Assembly (NCBI GenBank): GCA_946965045.2
Contig: OX337234.1
Coordinates: 2,046,001-2,110,000, forward strand
Source of the DNA: Epithemia pelagica
Taxonomy: Eukaryota > Bacillariophyta > Bacillariophyceae > Surirellales > Surirellaceae
DNA length: 64,000 nucleotides
Reading direction: 5' to 3'
The notes below the pieces were generated by a model that saw only the letters and a program-made list of their open reading frames with translations, was not told where the DNA came from and ran no database searches. Shown here one piece after another: positions 55,601-64,000 of the stretch (position 1 is its first letter; the number at the start of each line of letters is the position of its first letter). Position numbers and translations under genes: made by a program.

Positions 55601-57912
55601 GAGGATTCACCAGTATTCTCAGAACCGGATTCGGCAGTGATTGCGACATCCGCATTCGGTGGTTTGTCCTTGGAATCGCTAACATTTGCTTCGATGTCCA
55701 CGCGAGGGGCGGGCTCATCTTCCTTTACCACAGATATCAAATCGTTTTCTGGGGTTTTCTCGTCATTGCCTTCGTGTTCTTGAGACTTAACCGAGAGAGC
55801 ATCTGCAGGAGCTTCAGCCTCTGCATGGACAGGCGATGCTAAATCAAGTTTGATTTCAGCGGATTTCGAGACGCTTTTCACCGATTCACTCTCATGCGTC
55901 TTCTCACCAATAGAAGTTTCGTGACTGGGTGGAATCTCTGGCAGTTTTCGATGTGCGGATGATGCATCGATTTCCAAATCGGGTTGCGGATTTTCCTCTT
56001 CCTCCGGTTTGTTTTCTGTCGGTGTTTTTACCAATGCGTCTTCTTTGTTTTCTGCTGTGGTCGAAGAAGCGGAAACAGTTGGCTCTCCGATTTTCTCCTC
56101 CGTTTCCGATTTGAGAGCACTTGTTTCAGAGATTGGGTGAGTATCGTTGACAGCCTTTCCTTCTTCGCCATCACTACTAGGCTCCTTGGGTAAGCTCTTT
56201 TCGTCCCTTTCGTCGACTTTGTCCGAAGGCAAAACATCATAACGAATGACCTTGTCGGGTGGCGGGTCTGTTGCTTCGCTTGGCTTCTCAGCTTCATCTG
56301 TGTTTGTGGCTACAGATGATGTCGTTGTAGGTTTGGGAATAACTTCATTTTCCTTCTCATCTTCCACGTCAGGAATCGCTTCTTTCTCCTTTTCCGGTGG
56401 CTCAACGTTAGGCATCGCTTCTTTCTCGTTCTCTTGTCCTGTAACGTTGGGTATCGACTGATTTTTATTTTCGAGTCCTTCAACGTCTGAAGTCGTCTCT
56501 TTGTCCTGTTCTTTCATGTCAATGGACGATGCTGGTGGATCACAATCGGATGATGCAATGGTCCTTGTCGAAGATCCTGTGGGAGTACAAGAATCCGGAA
56601 GTGCTGTCAGGATGGCCGCGACTTCCGCTGAATCATGTTATTTCGTTGAGAAAAACAAGTTAAATGGTGGGGTTTCGTCGTCACCGTCAGTTCAAATTCT
56701 ACGACACCATTTGATCATCGGAATCATTATCCAACCGGACGTACCTGTGGCGGATGCAAAATCTTTGGAATCCAGAGAAGTCGAGGATTGAGGCGCTAGG
56801 TGATCGGGTCTGGGTACAGAGCCATCCTGCGCTGAAGTATCCGCTGTAGTACTTATGATCTTGTTCGTACTAAAGGTTTCACTTTTGGAAACTTGTTGTG
56901 GCTGTGGCGATGACGATGTGGCGTTTGAGAGAAGTGGCGTTTGAGTCTCATTTTCAGTCCCTCTAGTGTTTGGTACTTCCTCTGTTTTCCCGGATGATGC
57001 CGACACCGGGGCGGATGCTAACGCTAATATCATGACGGCTGCCAAGTCCTCTTGAGCCGATGTAGATTCACTTTGCTGGAGCACTGGCTCGGCAAGAGGG
57101 AGAGAGTTTTCCTTTGGTGGAGTTTTCGAAATCTCCTCGTCCCTGTGTTTTGCGCTCCAGGCCACTGCTCGCCGTCGTTTGCTTCTTCGCAACGTCGTAT
57201 CTTCTGCTGGAGTTTCATTGGTGCCAATGGTATCCGATGCTACCGCTGGCTGGGATTCGGACGTCGGATCGGTGGAAGAGGGTTGTGTTCGTTTTCCTTG
57301 CAATTGACCTTTTCGTGATACCTTGGTTCCAGAACGATCCTGGTCCGTGCCTGCAGCCGAAGGATTGCCTACTTTATCTAATTCTTGTAGCTCGTCTCCT
57401 TCGGAAGGAAGTGGTAACTGGGCCAAAGAGTCCACAGTATCTTTCTGTTTCGGAGGTCGGCCTCTTTTCCGAGGACCTCTCTTTCCCTTGCCAGAATCAG
57501 CCTTTGTTCCATCGGCTTTGGTGCCTCCTTTCTTTTTGGTTGCAGTGGAAGCTTTCTTGGTCGTTTCTTTGCTGGTCTTTCCACCCTGTTGTTGTTCCAT
57601 TTCTTCTTGTTTCTCGATGTGGGGTGAAGTGGATCGTCGCGTGGTCCGTCGCAATCCTCGGCGAGTATTAGTCGCCGTCGACGATTCTGTGGCAACGGGA
57701 TCCTGAATCACCTCCTCCACTGGCTTGTCGACCAGTTCCGCACTAATTTTTGTTTCCTCCGCTTCCTTGTCTTCCGTGTTGGCCTCTTCCTCGGGAGCAG
57801 GAGAGATTCCATCGTTGATGGAAGACGTTGAAGTATTCCCATCCCCGGACGTTGCTGTTGCGGCAATTTTGGCCAAGGTAACAGCCGCGGCTTTGCGACG
57901 AGGACGTGCCAT
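49657..57912 (-). CDS. Giant acidic AT-hook protein (2673 aa)
   Basis: Three exons on the minus strand: 57912-56745, 56576-50871 and 50804-49657. Borders are GTACGT...CCCACAG and GTAAGA...TTCAAG, and the joined frame is exactly 2674 codons. Exon 1 is basic, with an AT-hook core (KRGRPPKQ, about 148-156) for minor-groove DNA binding. Exon 2 adds about 1700 residues of Glu/Asp/Ser/Lys/Thr-rich disordered sequence. Its end and exon 3 look folded: YDRKFARYWDSMRMRF, INGFLKTKKLRKLHNKL, and SEDAVWLMIISAKEYARTVL, which weakly recalls histone-fold regions of SAGA Ada1. The C-terminus repeats a motif twice (GRGAKDLSAMKKRTS; GYGIKDLAAMRARTT). Probably a nuclear chromatin protein. The second intron is only 66 nt, so its borders are the least certain point. 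Confidence 0.78.
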
Positions 57913-58229
57913 GATAGCCTCTTACTTTGACTTTCCAAATCTGTTTCGTCAACCCGCCAAGAGGAAACAAACCATCCACACTTGCCCGCCAAGTCCTTCC
58001 ACAAAGATGTAATTTGTGGAAATGGTTTTTTCATCCATTTTGTGGTACTTAAAGTATTATAGAGGTACTATAAGATCATACTATCTGTAAAAGTGTACGG
58101 GGTATTTTCACGTCAGGCCGACAGCAACAACCATCAAATAATCACCGCATTGCACATTGAACGACGCCCATCGCGAACTCTGAGCTCCGTTCCACTGCGG
58201 TCTCTTCTGGATTTAGTTCAAGCGAAACC
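57913..58229. other. Divergent intergenic region, giant gene / COX5b-like
   Basis: 317 bp between divergent starts, likely a bidirectional promoter. No gene seen. Confidence 0.5.
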
Positions 58230-58940
58230 ATGTTGGCTTCTCTTTCAAGAAAGTACGTTTGATACGTCTGGACAGTGATAGTGATCCGTTCGCCGTGTTC
58301 ACTTTGAGCTCGTGGTACTCCGTTTGAGCCGTGGTGCCGATGTCGTAGCTCTTGTGTGCCTGCTGTTGATGCTCTGCTCAATTTCCCTTGATGTTTTATG
58401 GTTTGATTCAGCTCCGCTGCCAGGTTGGTAACCCGATCTGCTATTCGTTCGTCGAACGTTGCAGTCCGTGGATTTGCTTCAGACGACAAGGAGACGAAGC
58501 CGCGTGGAATGCCCTTTGGCTTGGACAAGGTGTTGGGCACCGGTACCGAGGAATCGGACAATCTGATTGCCACTGACCGTGACCACAAGTTGCGTAAGGG
58601 AAATATTCCTGATTATCTTCCCGATGATGTGAAGAAAGATTTGGATGACTTGGGTGTAGACAATATTGAAGAGTTGGATTACATGGAAGAAGAGAATGCG
58701 GATGGGTACAACGAGTTGGGTTTGGTGCCACCAGAAGGAACGGGAACTTTCCGGTCTCCCATTCTGGTTCCCAGTAGACGAGCCTCCCGTCAAGTAGGAT
58801 ACACGGATCCTGTCAGCCATGCGGTGTACTGGTTCACCATCCACAACGACGATAACACCTACTACATCAAAGACCTCGGACTCTTTTTCAAAATGCTACA
58901 CATTCCGGATGAAAATGCCCATGCAGGGGGACACCATTAA
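58230..58940 (+). CDS. Mitochondrial COX5b-like protein without zinc ligands
   Basis: Exons 58230-58252 and 58412-58940 join to 184 codons (183 aa). The short first exon supplies the only good start (GAAACCATGTTGG) and gives MLASLSRNSAARLVTRSAIR, an Arg/Ser-rich presequence, with likely cleavage at RGFAS|DDK. The middle is acidic (YLPDDVKKDLDDLGVDNIEELDYMEEE). The C-terminal part, GTFRSPILVPSRRASRQVGYTDPVSHAVYWFTIH, follows cytochrome c oxidase subunit Vb (GT-x-E-x-P-x-LVPS ... RIVG ... VVWFWL). In COX5b two Cys pairs bind zinc; here they are Tyr and other residues, and no Cys is left in this region. The match is by eye. An alternative is a respiratory-chain subunit specific to this lineage. 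Confidence 0.68.
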
Positions 58941-59478
58941 TAACTGTGAATCTAGAGACACGCAAGATGTACGCTGCGTGATCTCATTCGCATAAAAGGA
59001 AAAATTAGCCGTAGCTCTCTGCCATTCAGAGATAAAGAGGACAACAAGTACATAGCAACGTGACTGCCAAATACCCTCTGCATACTAGCAAAAGGGGATG
59101 ATTTAATTTTATGGACGGGTTCAGCAGCTCAAAAGTTTTTGCGTCCGGTGAGGAAATATCATCACCCATTCAGTAGCCGTGCTGTATACTAATCCTATGA
59201 TGTTAGAGTCCGCCATCGCCAGCTATAGAGACTACCTAGGTCTCCGTTGGGAATGGGATAAGAATGAAAAGAGTATGAAAAACGGGAAATGTTTCTAATT
59301 CATGTTTAATACTTCTACCTGCGTCAATTCTTGAATGACGGTTGTTGATTTGTGCAATATATGTATATATCAATACTAACGTAACAAAACAGAGTGTGCG
59401 CGTGTGTCCACAGAGGACGAGGACAAGGAGGAGATGGTGCCCCCCTTTTTTGTCCATGCCCATCGTCGTCGTCGTCTT
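58941..59478. other. Convergent intergenic region
   Basis: 538 bp between two stop codons. No gene or strong repeat seen. Confidence 0.5.
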
Positions 59479-62400
59479 TTAATGTTGCAAATGGGATGCA
59501 TCTCGAGGAAATGGAATCACCAGTGGCATGGTGACTCCCGTACTTAACCCAATGAGTACTTTGGAAAAGTTGGACCGTTGCACAAATTTCGAATTGGTCG
59601 AACATCCACGAGCATAAATAAAGGATACAATCACAACCGATTCAAACAATCCCAAATGTGCCAAATCGGGTGTCCGGTTAGGTGGAGTGGTGTGCTGATG
59701 ATGTCGGCGCGGAACAAAGGGTGTTCCATCCAATCGTTCCAACCGCTTTTGAAAGCGATCGTCCCAATCAACTTCTTTCATTTCTTCTCCCCGTCTTCGT
59801 GTGGATGCATCCACGGTTATTTTTTGATTGCGAATGGAAATTCGATCATCATTGTAAGTGTGGTGATGTGTGCTGGACGACGAACATCCAATATTTTGAA
59901 TGACAGTCCGCAACTCCAAAATGGGAAGAGATGTGTAATCGCCCTTGCCAGGAAGGTCGGGCCTTCGACGAGTGCTTCGCAAGGTTTCCCCATTGCTCCG
60001 TTCGACCAAGAATACCCACGCACTCACTTTATGCGGCATTTGTGCTTCTCCCAACAGAAACATACCGTCGTGAATAAAGGGTGGCATGACATTGGCCCGG
60101 TCCATGCTGCGATACAGTGACAAGGAAGGTGTGGTGATACCTTCGTCTTCGTCGTCCAGTTTGGCATGCCATTGCCGAACATTGAAAAATCCAAACCGAG
60201 CTGTTGCAAGGCCTTGCCAAACCATATCACTCGTAAATACGCCCATGGAATTCAAGCCTTTGCAGAGCCTTTGACATCGCACCAAAGATGTCGGATCCAG
60301 AAAGGAGGCCACAAGAGTCATGATTCTGTGATTGGAGAAGACGGCAGTCTCGGACGTACTGTCTTGGTTTGAGTCGTTTGGAACAATCTCAATGGTGTGA
60401 ATGGGCATAACGTGCTGAGGGTCGGCTTCCGTTCCTTCATTGAGCTTTTGTCGCTTGAAGGAAGAAGCAAGGTGATCCATACTTGTCGTCACCGGAGAGG
60501 ATTCTTCTCTCCTCTTGGTGTGATGAGGGGATGACCGTAAAGCAACATCAAAGGCAACGGGATGATTATCAGTCGTTTGTTCTTTGAACGCTGCTGTTTC
60601 CAGCAAATTTGGATCGTTTTGGTTGTTCGTCTCGGGGTGATGTGTGGATTCAGGTGGATTGACTACCGAGGCTTCCATCACAACCTCCATTGAGTCTCTT
60701 CCTCCTTGTTGTTGTGGTTCGTCAGACAAGGGTTGATGTGGACTCTGTGTCCGGGGTTCGGATGTTGCCGCTGTTGCTTGTTCGACGGCCCGTCCGAGAT
60801 CGGATTCATGTTGCTGATGGACCGTGGCCAATTCTCGCATCAAGGATTCGCATTGGGCATTGAGAGCATGAATTAACGAGGCCGCCGATCCCACAAAGGA
60901 GGGCCGATCCCATTTCTTGGCCGAGTCGCAGGTTTCGACACATTCTCGACAAATATCCAATCCGGCTTGACGACACACGGTGCTGCCCATGGACGGCAGG
61001 GCCATCCAATGGTCGGCCCGTTCTTTCGATTGTGTTCCCGCCAAGCTAATGGCGACGGACAAGCGTTCAATGGATTCGTTCAATTTGACGCGGGCATCCT
61101 TGGCTCGTTGCTTTTTGCGTTCGTAGGCCGCAAATTGATGATTGCCGCCCGACTTCTCACCCACCTTGTTGTTGTTGTTCGTGGGGACTCCCGCCGCTGC
61201 CGTGTGGCTCCCACTACTACTAGTGGCAGCAGCGGTCGACGACGCCAGACCATTCGATGATGCGAGGGCCGGTTGGCCCGACGCCGTCGTCCTATGAATG
61301 CCATTGGAGGTTGGTTGGGGGCGAAATGGTTTTCGTACCGTGCCTGTTGTTGTTGTTGTGGTTGCCAAAAGGGGAGGAGGTATGGATGGTACCACATGGG
61401 TTCGACCAAACCCATATTTGGATTTTTGTTCCGAAGCTCGAAAAATGGCGGGAGTTGGTTGAAAGGAAGACGACGAAAAGGAAGACGCCGTCGGCAGAGA
61501 GGTACTGGACGAGTAGGTGGAAGAGTGAGACTTGTTGTTGTTGTTGTTGGTCGAGGACGAAAGTGGCCGTTTGCTTCCAGTGGTACTGTTGCTGCTGGTT
61601 GTGACCGGTGGGGCAGTGGAGAAGCTACGGATCGAGGTCGCACCCGACGGTATTGTCGTCGTTGTCGTTGTCGTCGAGGAGGATGTGGTCCTTGTTGGGG
61701 GGCCCAACGATAATGCCGTGGCGGTGGGTCCGTTCATGGATCGCGCCTGGGGAGATCCGGGGGGACTAATTTTTTTGGTCGGAATGGGCAAGGGAATGGG
61801 TCGTACCGAATAGGGCTCCTTATGGAAGGACGACGATCGATGACGTCTTGTCGTTGTCGTCGTCGTCGTCGTGGAGGGGTGGGAGGCCGTTGTCGTCGTG
61901 GTTATTGCGTGGTTGGTACTACTCGTGTCCATGGGTCCCGTCAAGGGTGCGGGTGTCGTTGTTGTGGTGGTGGAGGAGGCCGATTCCGGTGGTTGCAACT
62001 GCTGCAAGGCTTGATAGGTTTCATGACGTTGTCGAATTTCCGACAAGGGTGTCGGATCGACGCCTTGCAAATCGGTTTCCAACAAGGTATCCAAGGCATC
62101 CTTCATATTGACCGCCGTATCCAATGTGGAGGTTGTTGTGGTTGTTGTTTGACTGTGAGCATAGGGAACATGTCGATCGGATCGACTCAAAAAGAGTTCG
62201 GCCAATTTGGAAGAATCCGTAGTGGGGTTGGTGGTGCGGGTGGTACCTGAAGGGGACAAAGAAGAAGATGACGACGACGAAAACAAGAAATTACTGGGAA
62301 ATTGGGGAGGATGCAACTTGGTCGTCAAGGAAGACGATGTGGCAAAGCGAGGGGGTGGTTTCGGACCACCAATCAAGGACTGTGATGCAGAGCCTGCCGT

Positions 62401-63252
62401 GCGGTTGTTACGAGTGCCAGTGTCACTGGCAGCAAACGTTAGGTTCCCCTCTTGGCTTTGGAGGGTCGTCGTCGGAGTGCCACCATCGGCTCGAACCGTT
62501 CGACGCACGGCCGATCGATTGACGGGCAAATTAAAGGTGGGCAATTTGGCATTGTCTTGCAAATGCATGTGCACACCCGGAGGATGAATCCGCCACGAGG
62601 CATCGTCCATTCGTCCACGACCATCGAGCTGGTGCTTTCGAGGAGAGGACGTCCAGTGGGAAGTGTCCTCGTCCAGCTCCATGGGAGCGGCGGTGTCAAG
62701 AGTCGAAGGGGCGCCTCCTCCATTCGTTGTGGCAAGAGCCGCAGTGGCAGGATTCAATGCTGGTCGGGAGGATGACATGGGCGATCCTCCCGAACCCAAG
62801 GAGAGTAAATCATCCACAATGCTATCCCACCCATCCATGGGGACCACCAACGGATCGTCGTCCTGGGGTGGTGGTGGAGGTTGTAATGGTGGTTGTTGCT
62901 GTTGTGCCGTTTGAGTGGGAGGAGGTGTCAAGGAAGAGGACAAAGACGAAGAAGCACCCGTTGTCTTGGAGGCTGTAGTGATGGATCCTGTCGCATTCAG
63001 TGTTCCATTTGTCATCTTCAACAATGTGGAGGAGGACGGAGGATTGGAGTGTTCGGATGGCATTCGTTGTTGGGACAAGTTGTTCTGCGGAGTGGTGCTG
63101 GACGTATGGCTTGCGTTGATCGCTTTCGTGGCATTCAAAGTGTGGTTCTTTGTGCTGTTGGAAGAAATGGATGGATCATGATTGCCTTCCGACATTTGTT
63201 GTTTGGCGGAACGAACGGTAAGGGGTGGATCTGCCATCATCACCACCACCAT
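59479..63252 (-). CDS. bHLH-like / F-box protein, Thr/Ser-rich
   Basis: 1257 aa, single exon, from the ATG at 63252. The first 700 residues are Ser/Thr/Pro/Asn-rich with homopolymeric Thr and Ser runs. Near 705-735 is a basic stretch and helix (ERKKQRAKDARVKLNESIERLSVAI) like the basic region and helix 1 of bHLH factors. A second amphipathic helix follows near 780-805 (RPSFVGSAASLIHALNAQCESLM), so the loop would be about 45 residues, far longer than usual. Near 965-1010, HRIMTLVASFLDPTSLVRCQRLCKGLN is F-box-like, the SKP1-binding module of SCF ubiquitin ligases. The C-terminus includes WVFLVERSNGETL and ends in a hydrophobic patch. It may be a DNA-binding factor, an SCF adaptor, or both. The F-box is the firmer call. 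Confidence 0.72.
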   Translation of the reverse strand: MVVVMMADPPLTVRSAKQQMSEGNHDPSISSNSTKNHTLNATKAINASHTSSTTPQNNLSQQRMPSEHSNPPSSSTLLKMTNGTLNATGSITTASKTTGASSSLSSSLTPPPTQTAQQQQPPLQPPPPPQDDDPLVVPMDGWDSIVDDLLSLGSGGSPMSSSRPALNPATAALATTNGGGAPSTLDTAAPMELDEDTSHWTSSPRKHQLDGRGRMDDASWRIHPPGVHMHLQDNAKLPTFNLPVNRSAVRRTVRADGGTPTTTLQSQEGNLTFAASDTGTRNNRTAGSASQSLIGGPKPPPRFATSSSLTTKLHPPQFPSNFLFSSSSSSSLSPSGTTRTTNPTTDSSKLAELFLSRSDRHVPYAHSQTTTTTTSTLDTAVNMKDALDTLLETDLQGVDPTPLSEIRQRHETYQALQQLQPPESASSTTTTTTPAPLTGPMDTSSTNHAITTTTTASHPSTTTTTTTTRRHRSSSFHKEPYSVRPIPLPIPTKKISPPGSPQARSMNGPTATALSLGPPTRTTSSSTTTTTTTIPSGATSIRSFSTAPPVTTSSNSTTGSKRPLSSSTNNNNNKSHSSTYSSSTSLPTASSFSSSSFQPTPAIFRASEQKSKYGFGRTHVVPSIPPPLLATTTTTTGTVRKPFRPQPTSNGIHRTTASGQPALASSNGLASSTAAATSSSGSHTAAAGVPTNNNNKVGEKSGGNHQFAAYERKKQRAKDARVKLNESIERLSVAISLAGTQSKERADHWMALPSMGSTVCRQAGLDICRECVETCDSAKKWDRPSFVGSAASLIHALNAQCESLMRELATVHQQHESDLGRAVEQATAATSEPRTQSPHQPLSDEPQQQGGRDSMEVVMEASVVNPPESTHHPETNNQNDPNLLETAAFKEQTTDNHPVAFDVALRSSPHHTKRREESSPVTTSMDHLASSFKRQKLNEGTEADPQHVMPIHTIEIVPNDSNQDSTSETAVFSNHRIMTLVASFLDPTSLVRCQRLCKGLNSMGVFTSDMVWQGLATARFGFFNVRQWHAKLDDEDEGITTPSLSLYRSMDRANVMPPFIHDGMFLLGEAQMPHKVSAWVFLVERSNGETLRSTRRRPDLPGKGDYTSLPILELRTVIQNIGCSSSSTHHHTYNDDRISIRNQKITVDASTRRRGEEMKEVDWDDRFQKRLERLDGTPFVPRRHHQHTTPPNRTPDLAHLGLFESVVIVSFIYARGCSTNSKFVQRSNFSKVLIGLSTGVTMPLVIPFPRDASHLQH

Positions 63253-63876
63253 GGGGAAGACTCGAATTCACAACAAGTGTCAATGACACGACACGAAAAA
63301 GATGGAGATCCAGTTCTCTAGTTGCTGGGCTGTCTTGCAGATATAGAGCGTCTGCTGTCTTGGCAAGAATGTTGTGTCCTCTGGTATATTATTTTCTCCG
63401 CACTATTCGTATTCCAAAAGGCCTCTTGTTGTTGTTGTTGTCGTTGTCGAAGGAATGAATCTCTTCGTGACAAAACATGGGACAGAAACCGGGTGCAGAT
63501 GACACGGCGGAGAAAGCGTTGGATCAATGGTTTACTTCCGCGCAGAAATTGCCGGCGCCAAAAGGGCGCACGGAAGCACGTGATTGGTAGAGATGATGAG
63601 CGCTCGAGAGTATGACGTATCCGCGACCTTTTCAGTCGCATTCACGTGGCGGAAGACAGACAGAAGAAACCTTAGCGGGAGTGGATTCTACAAGGAATTT
63701 ACCGCGACCATGACCAAAATTGGATCTTTCTCGGATAGAGATGTGATGTCTATGATATATGATGATAGAGCATTTCTGCCCTCTTTATTGACATTCCATG
63801 ACATCCTACTCCTTGCGTTGTAGATCCACACCATTCCCTTTCGAGAGTCCATTCGCCGTCGTTTCTTCTTTGAACC
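63253..63876. other. Divergent intergenic region at the right end
   Basis: 624 bp between divergent starts, expected to hold two promoters. Frames here are short and without domains. Confidence 0.5.
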
Positions 63877-64000
63877 ATGGGAAGTTGGACGATTATTAGT
63901 GTCTTGCAATTTGGAGCCGTCGGAGATGGAGTGACGGACGATACTCGGGCCTTTCGAGCCGCCCTGGGCTTTCTCGCCGCTGTCGGAGGAGGCCAACTAC
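63877..64000 (+). CDS. Pectin-lyase-fold protein (5' end, runs off window)
   Basis: 41 codons from the ATG at 63877 (TTTGAACCATGGGA) to the window edge. They include VLQFGAVGDGVTDDTRAFRAALGFLAAVGGGQL. The DFGAVGDGVTDDT-AF-AAL ... GGG pattern is the N-terminal signature of the right-handed beta-helix proteins of the pectate lyase superfamily 3 / GH28 polygalacturonase group. They cut or bind polysaccharides, and related proteins also occur as tail-spike or structural proteins. No signal peptide is visible in the part present. The frame on the other strand is a shadow. Confidence 0.8.
   Translation, partial: MGSWTIISVLQFGAVGDGVTDDTRAFRAALGFLAAVGGGQL

Noticed and set aside
61273-61713. Arg/Gly/Cys-rich plus-strand ORFs between 60.9 and 63.3 kb
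   Set aside because: Antisense shadows of Thr/Ser/Pro homopolymer codons in the F-box protein gene.

Overview
The window looks like nuclear DNA of a diatom, most likely a pennate one. Genes are dense, on both strands, and most have zero to a few short introns (about 70-180 nt) with GT-AG borders. Several proteins carry leader peptides of the secondary-plastid type: the violaxanthin de-epoxidase-like protein has a signal peptide ending at an ASAFAP-like AFAP motif, followed by a lumen-targeting segment. Histone-lysine SET families, an Argonaute, an AMPK beta subunit and a mitochondrial presequence also fit a photosynthetic stramenopile. No species is assigned.

Layout. At 1-676 (minus) is the 5' end of a KH-domain RNA-binding gene, divergent from a membrane-anchored double-SET protein (1376-3259). 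A nine-exon Argonaute (3717-8346) follows, whose PIWI catalytic tetrad appears to be lost. At 8747-8828 is an intact tRNA-Leu(CAA). An identical second tRNA-Leu copy next to it has been split by a 5093-bp DNA transposon (8950-14042). The element has near-perfect 21-bp terminal inverted repeats, a 3-bp target duplication (TTC), a palindromic minisatellite and one 1109-codon transposase-like ORF on the minus strand. The insertion point is the variable-arm loop of the tRNA.

From 14.3 to 30 kb: a small unknown gene, a G-patch nucleolar protein, a DEAD-box helicase with a probable plastid leader, a very large USP48-like deubiquitinase, an AMPK beta subunit and an NAK-type kinase. From 30 to 42 kb: a violaxanthin de-epoxidase-like enzyme, a four-span membrane protein, an RCC-reductase-like plastid protein (whose two-exon model resolves two overlapping ORFs), a coiled-coil PH-domain protein and a membrane-anchored PP2C. 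From 42.8 to 64 kb: a fusion of a SET domain, an aminopropyltransferase-like domain and two degenerate AdoMetDC-like domains; an Ofd1/OGFOD1-type dioxygenase; a 2673-residue acidic AT-hook protein; a zinc-ligand-less COX5b-like protein; a bHLH-like/F-box protein; and the start of a pectin-lyase-fold protein.

These are independent eukaryotic transcription units, not operons. Shared themes are RNA biology (KH, Argonaute, G-patch, helicase), chromatin and protein methylation or ubiquitin (SET proteins, USP, AT-hook, F-box), and plastid metabolism (VDL, RCCR-like). Gene models were spliced by hand. Reading frames close exactly in every multi-exon model, which is the main support for them.
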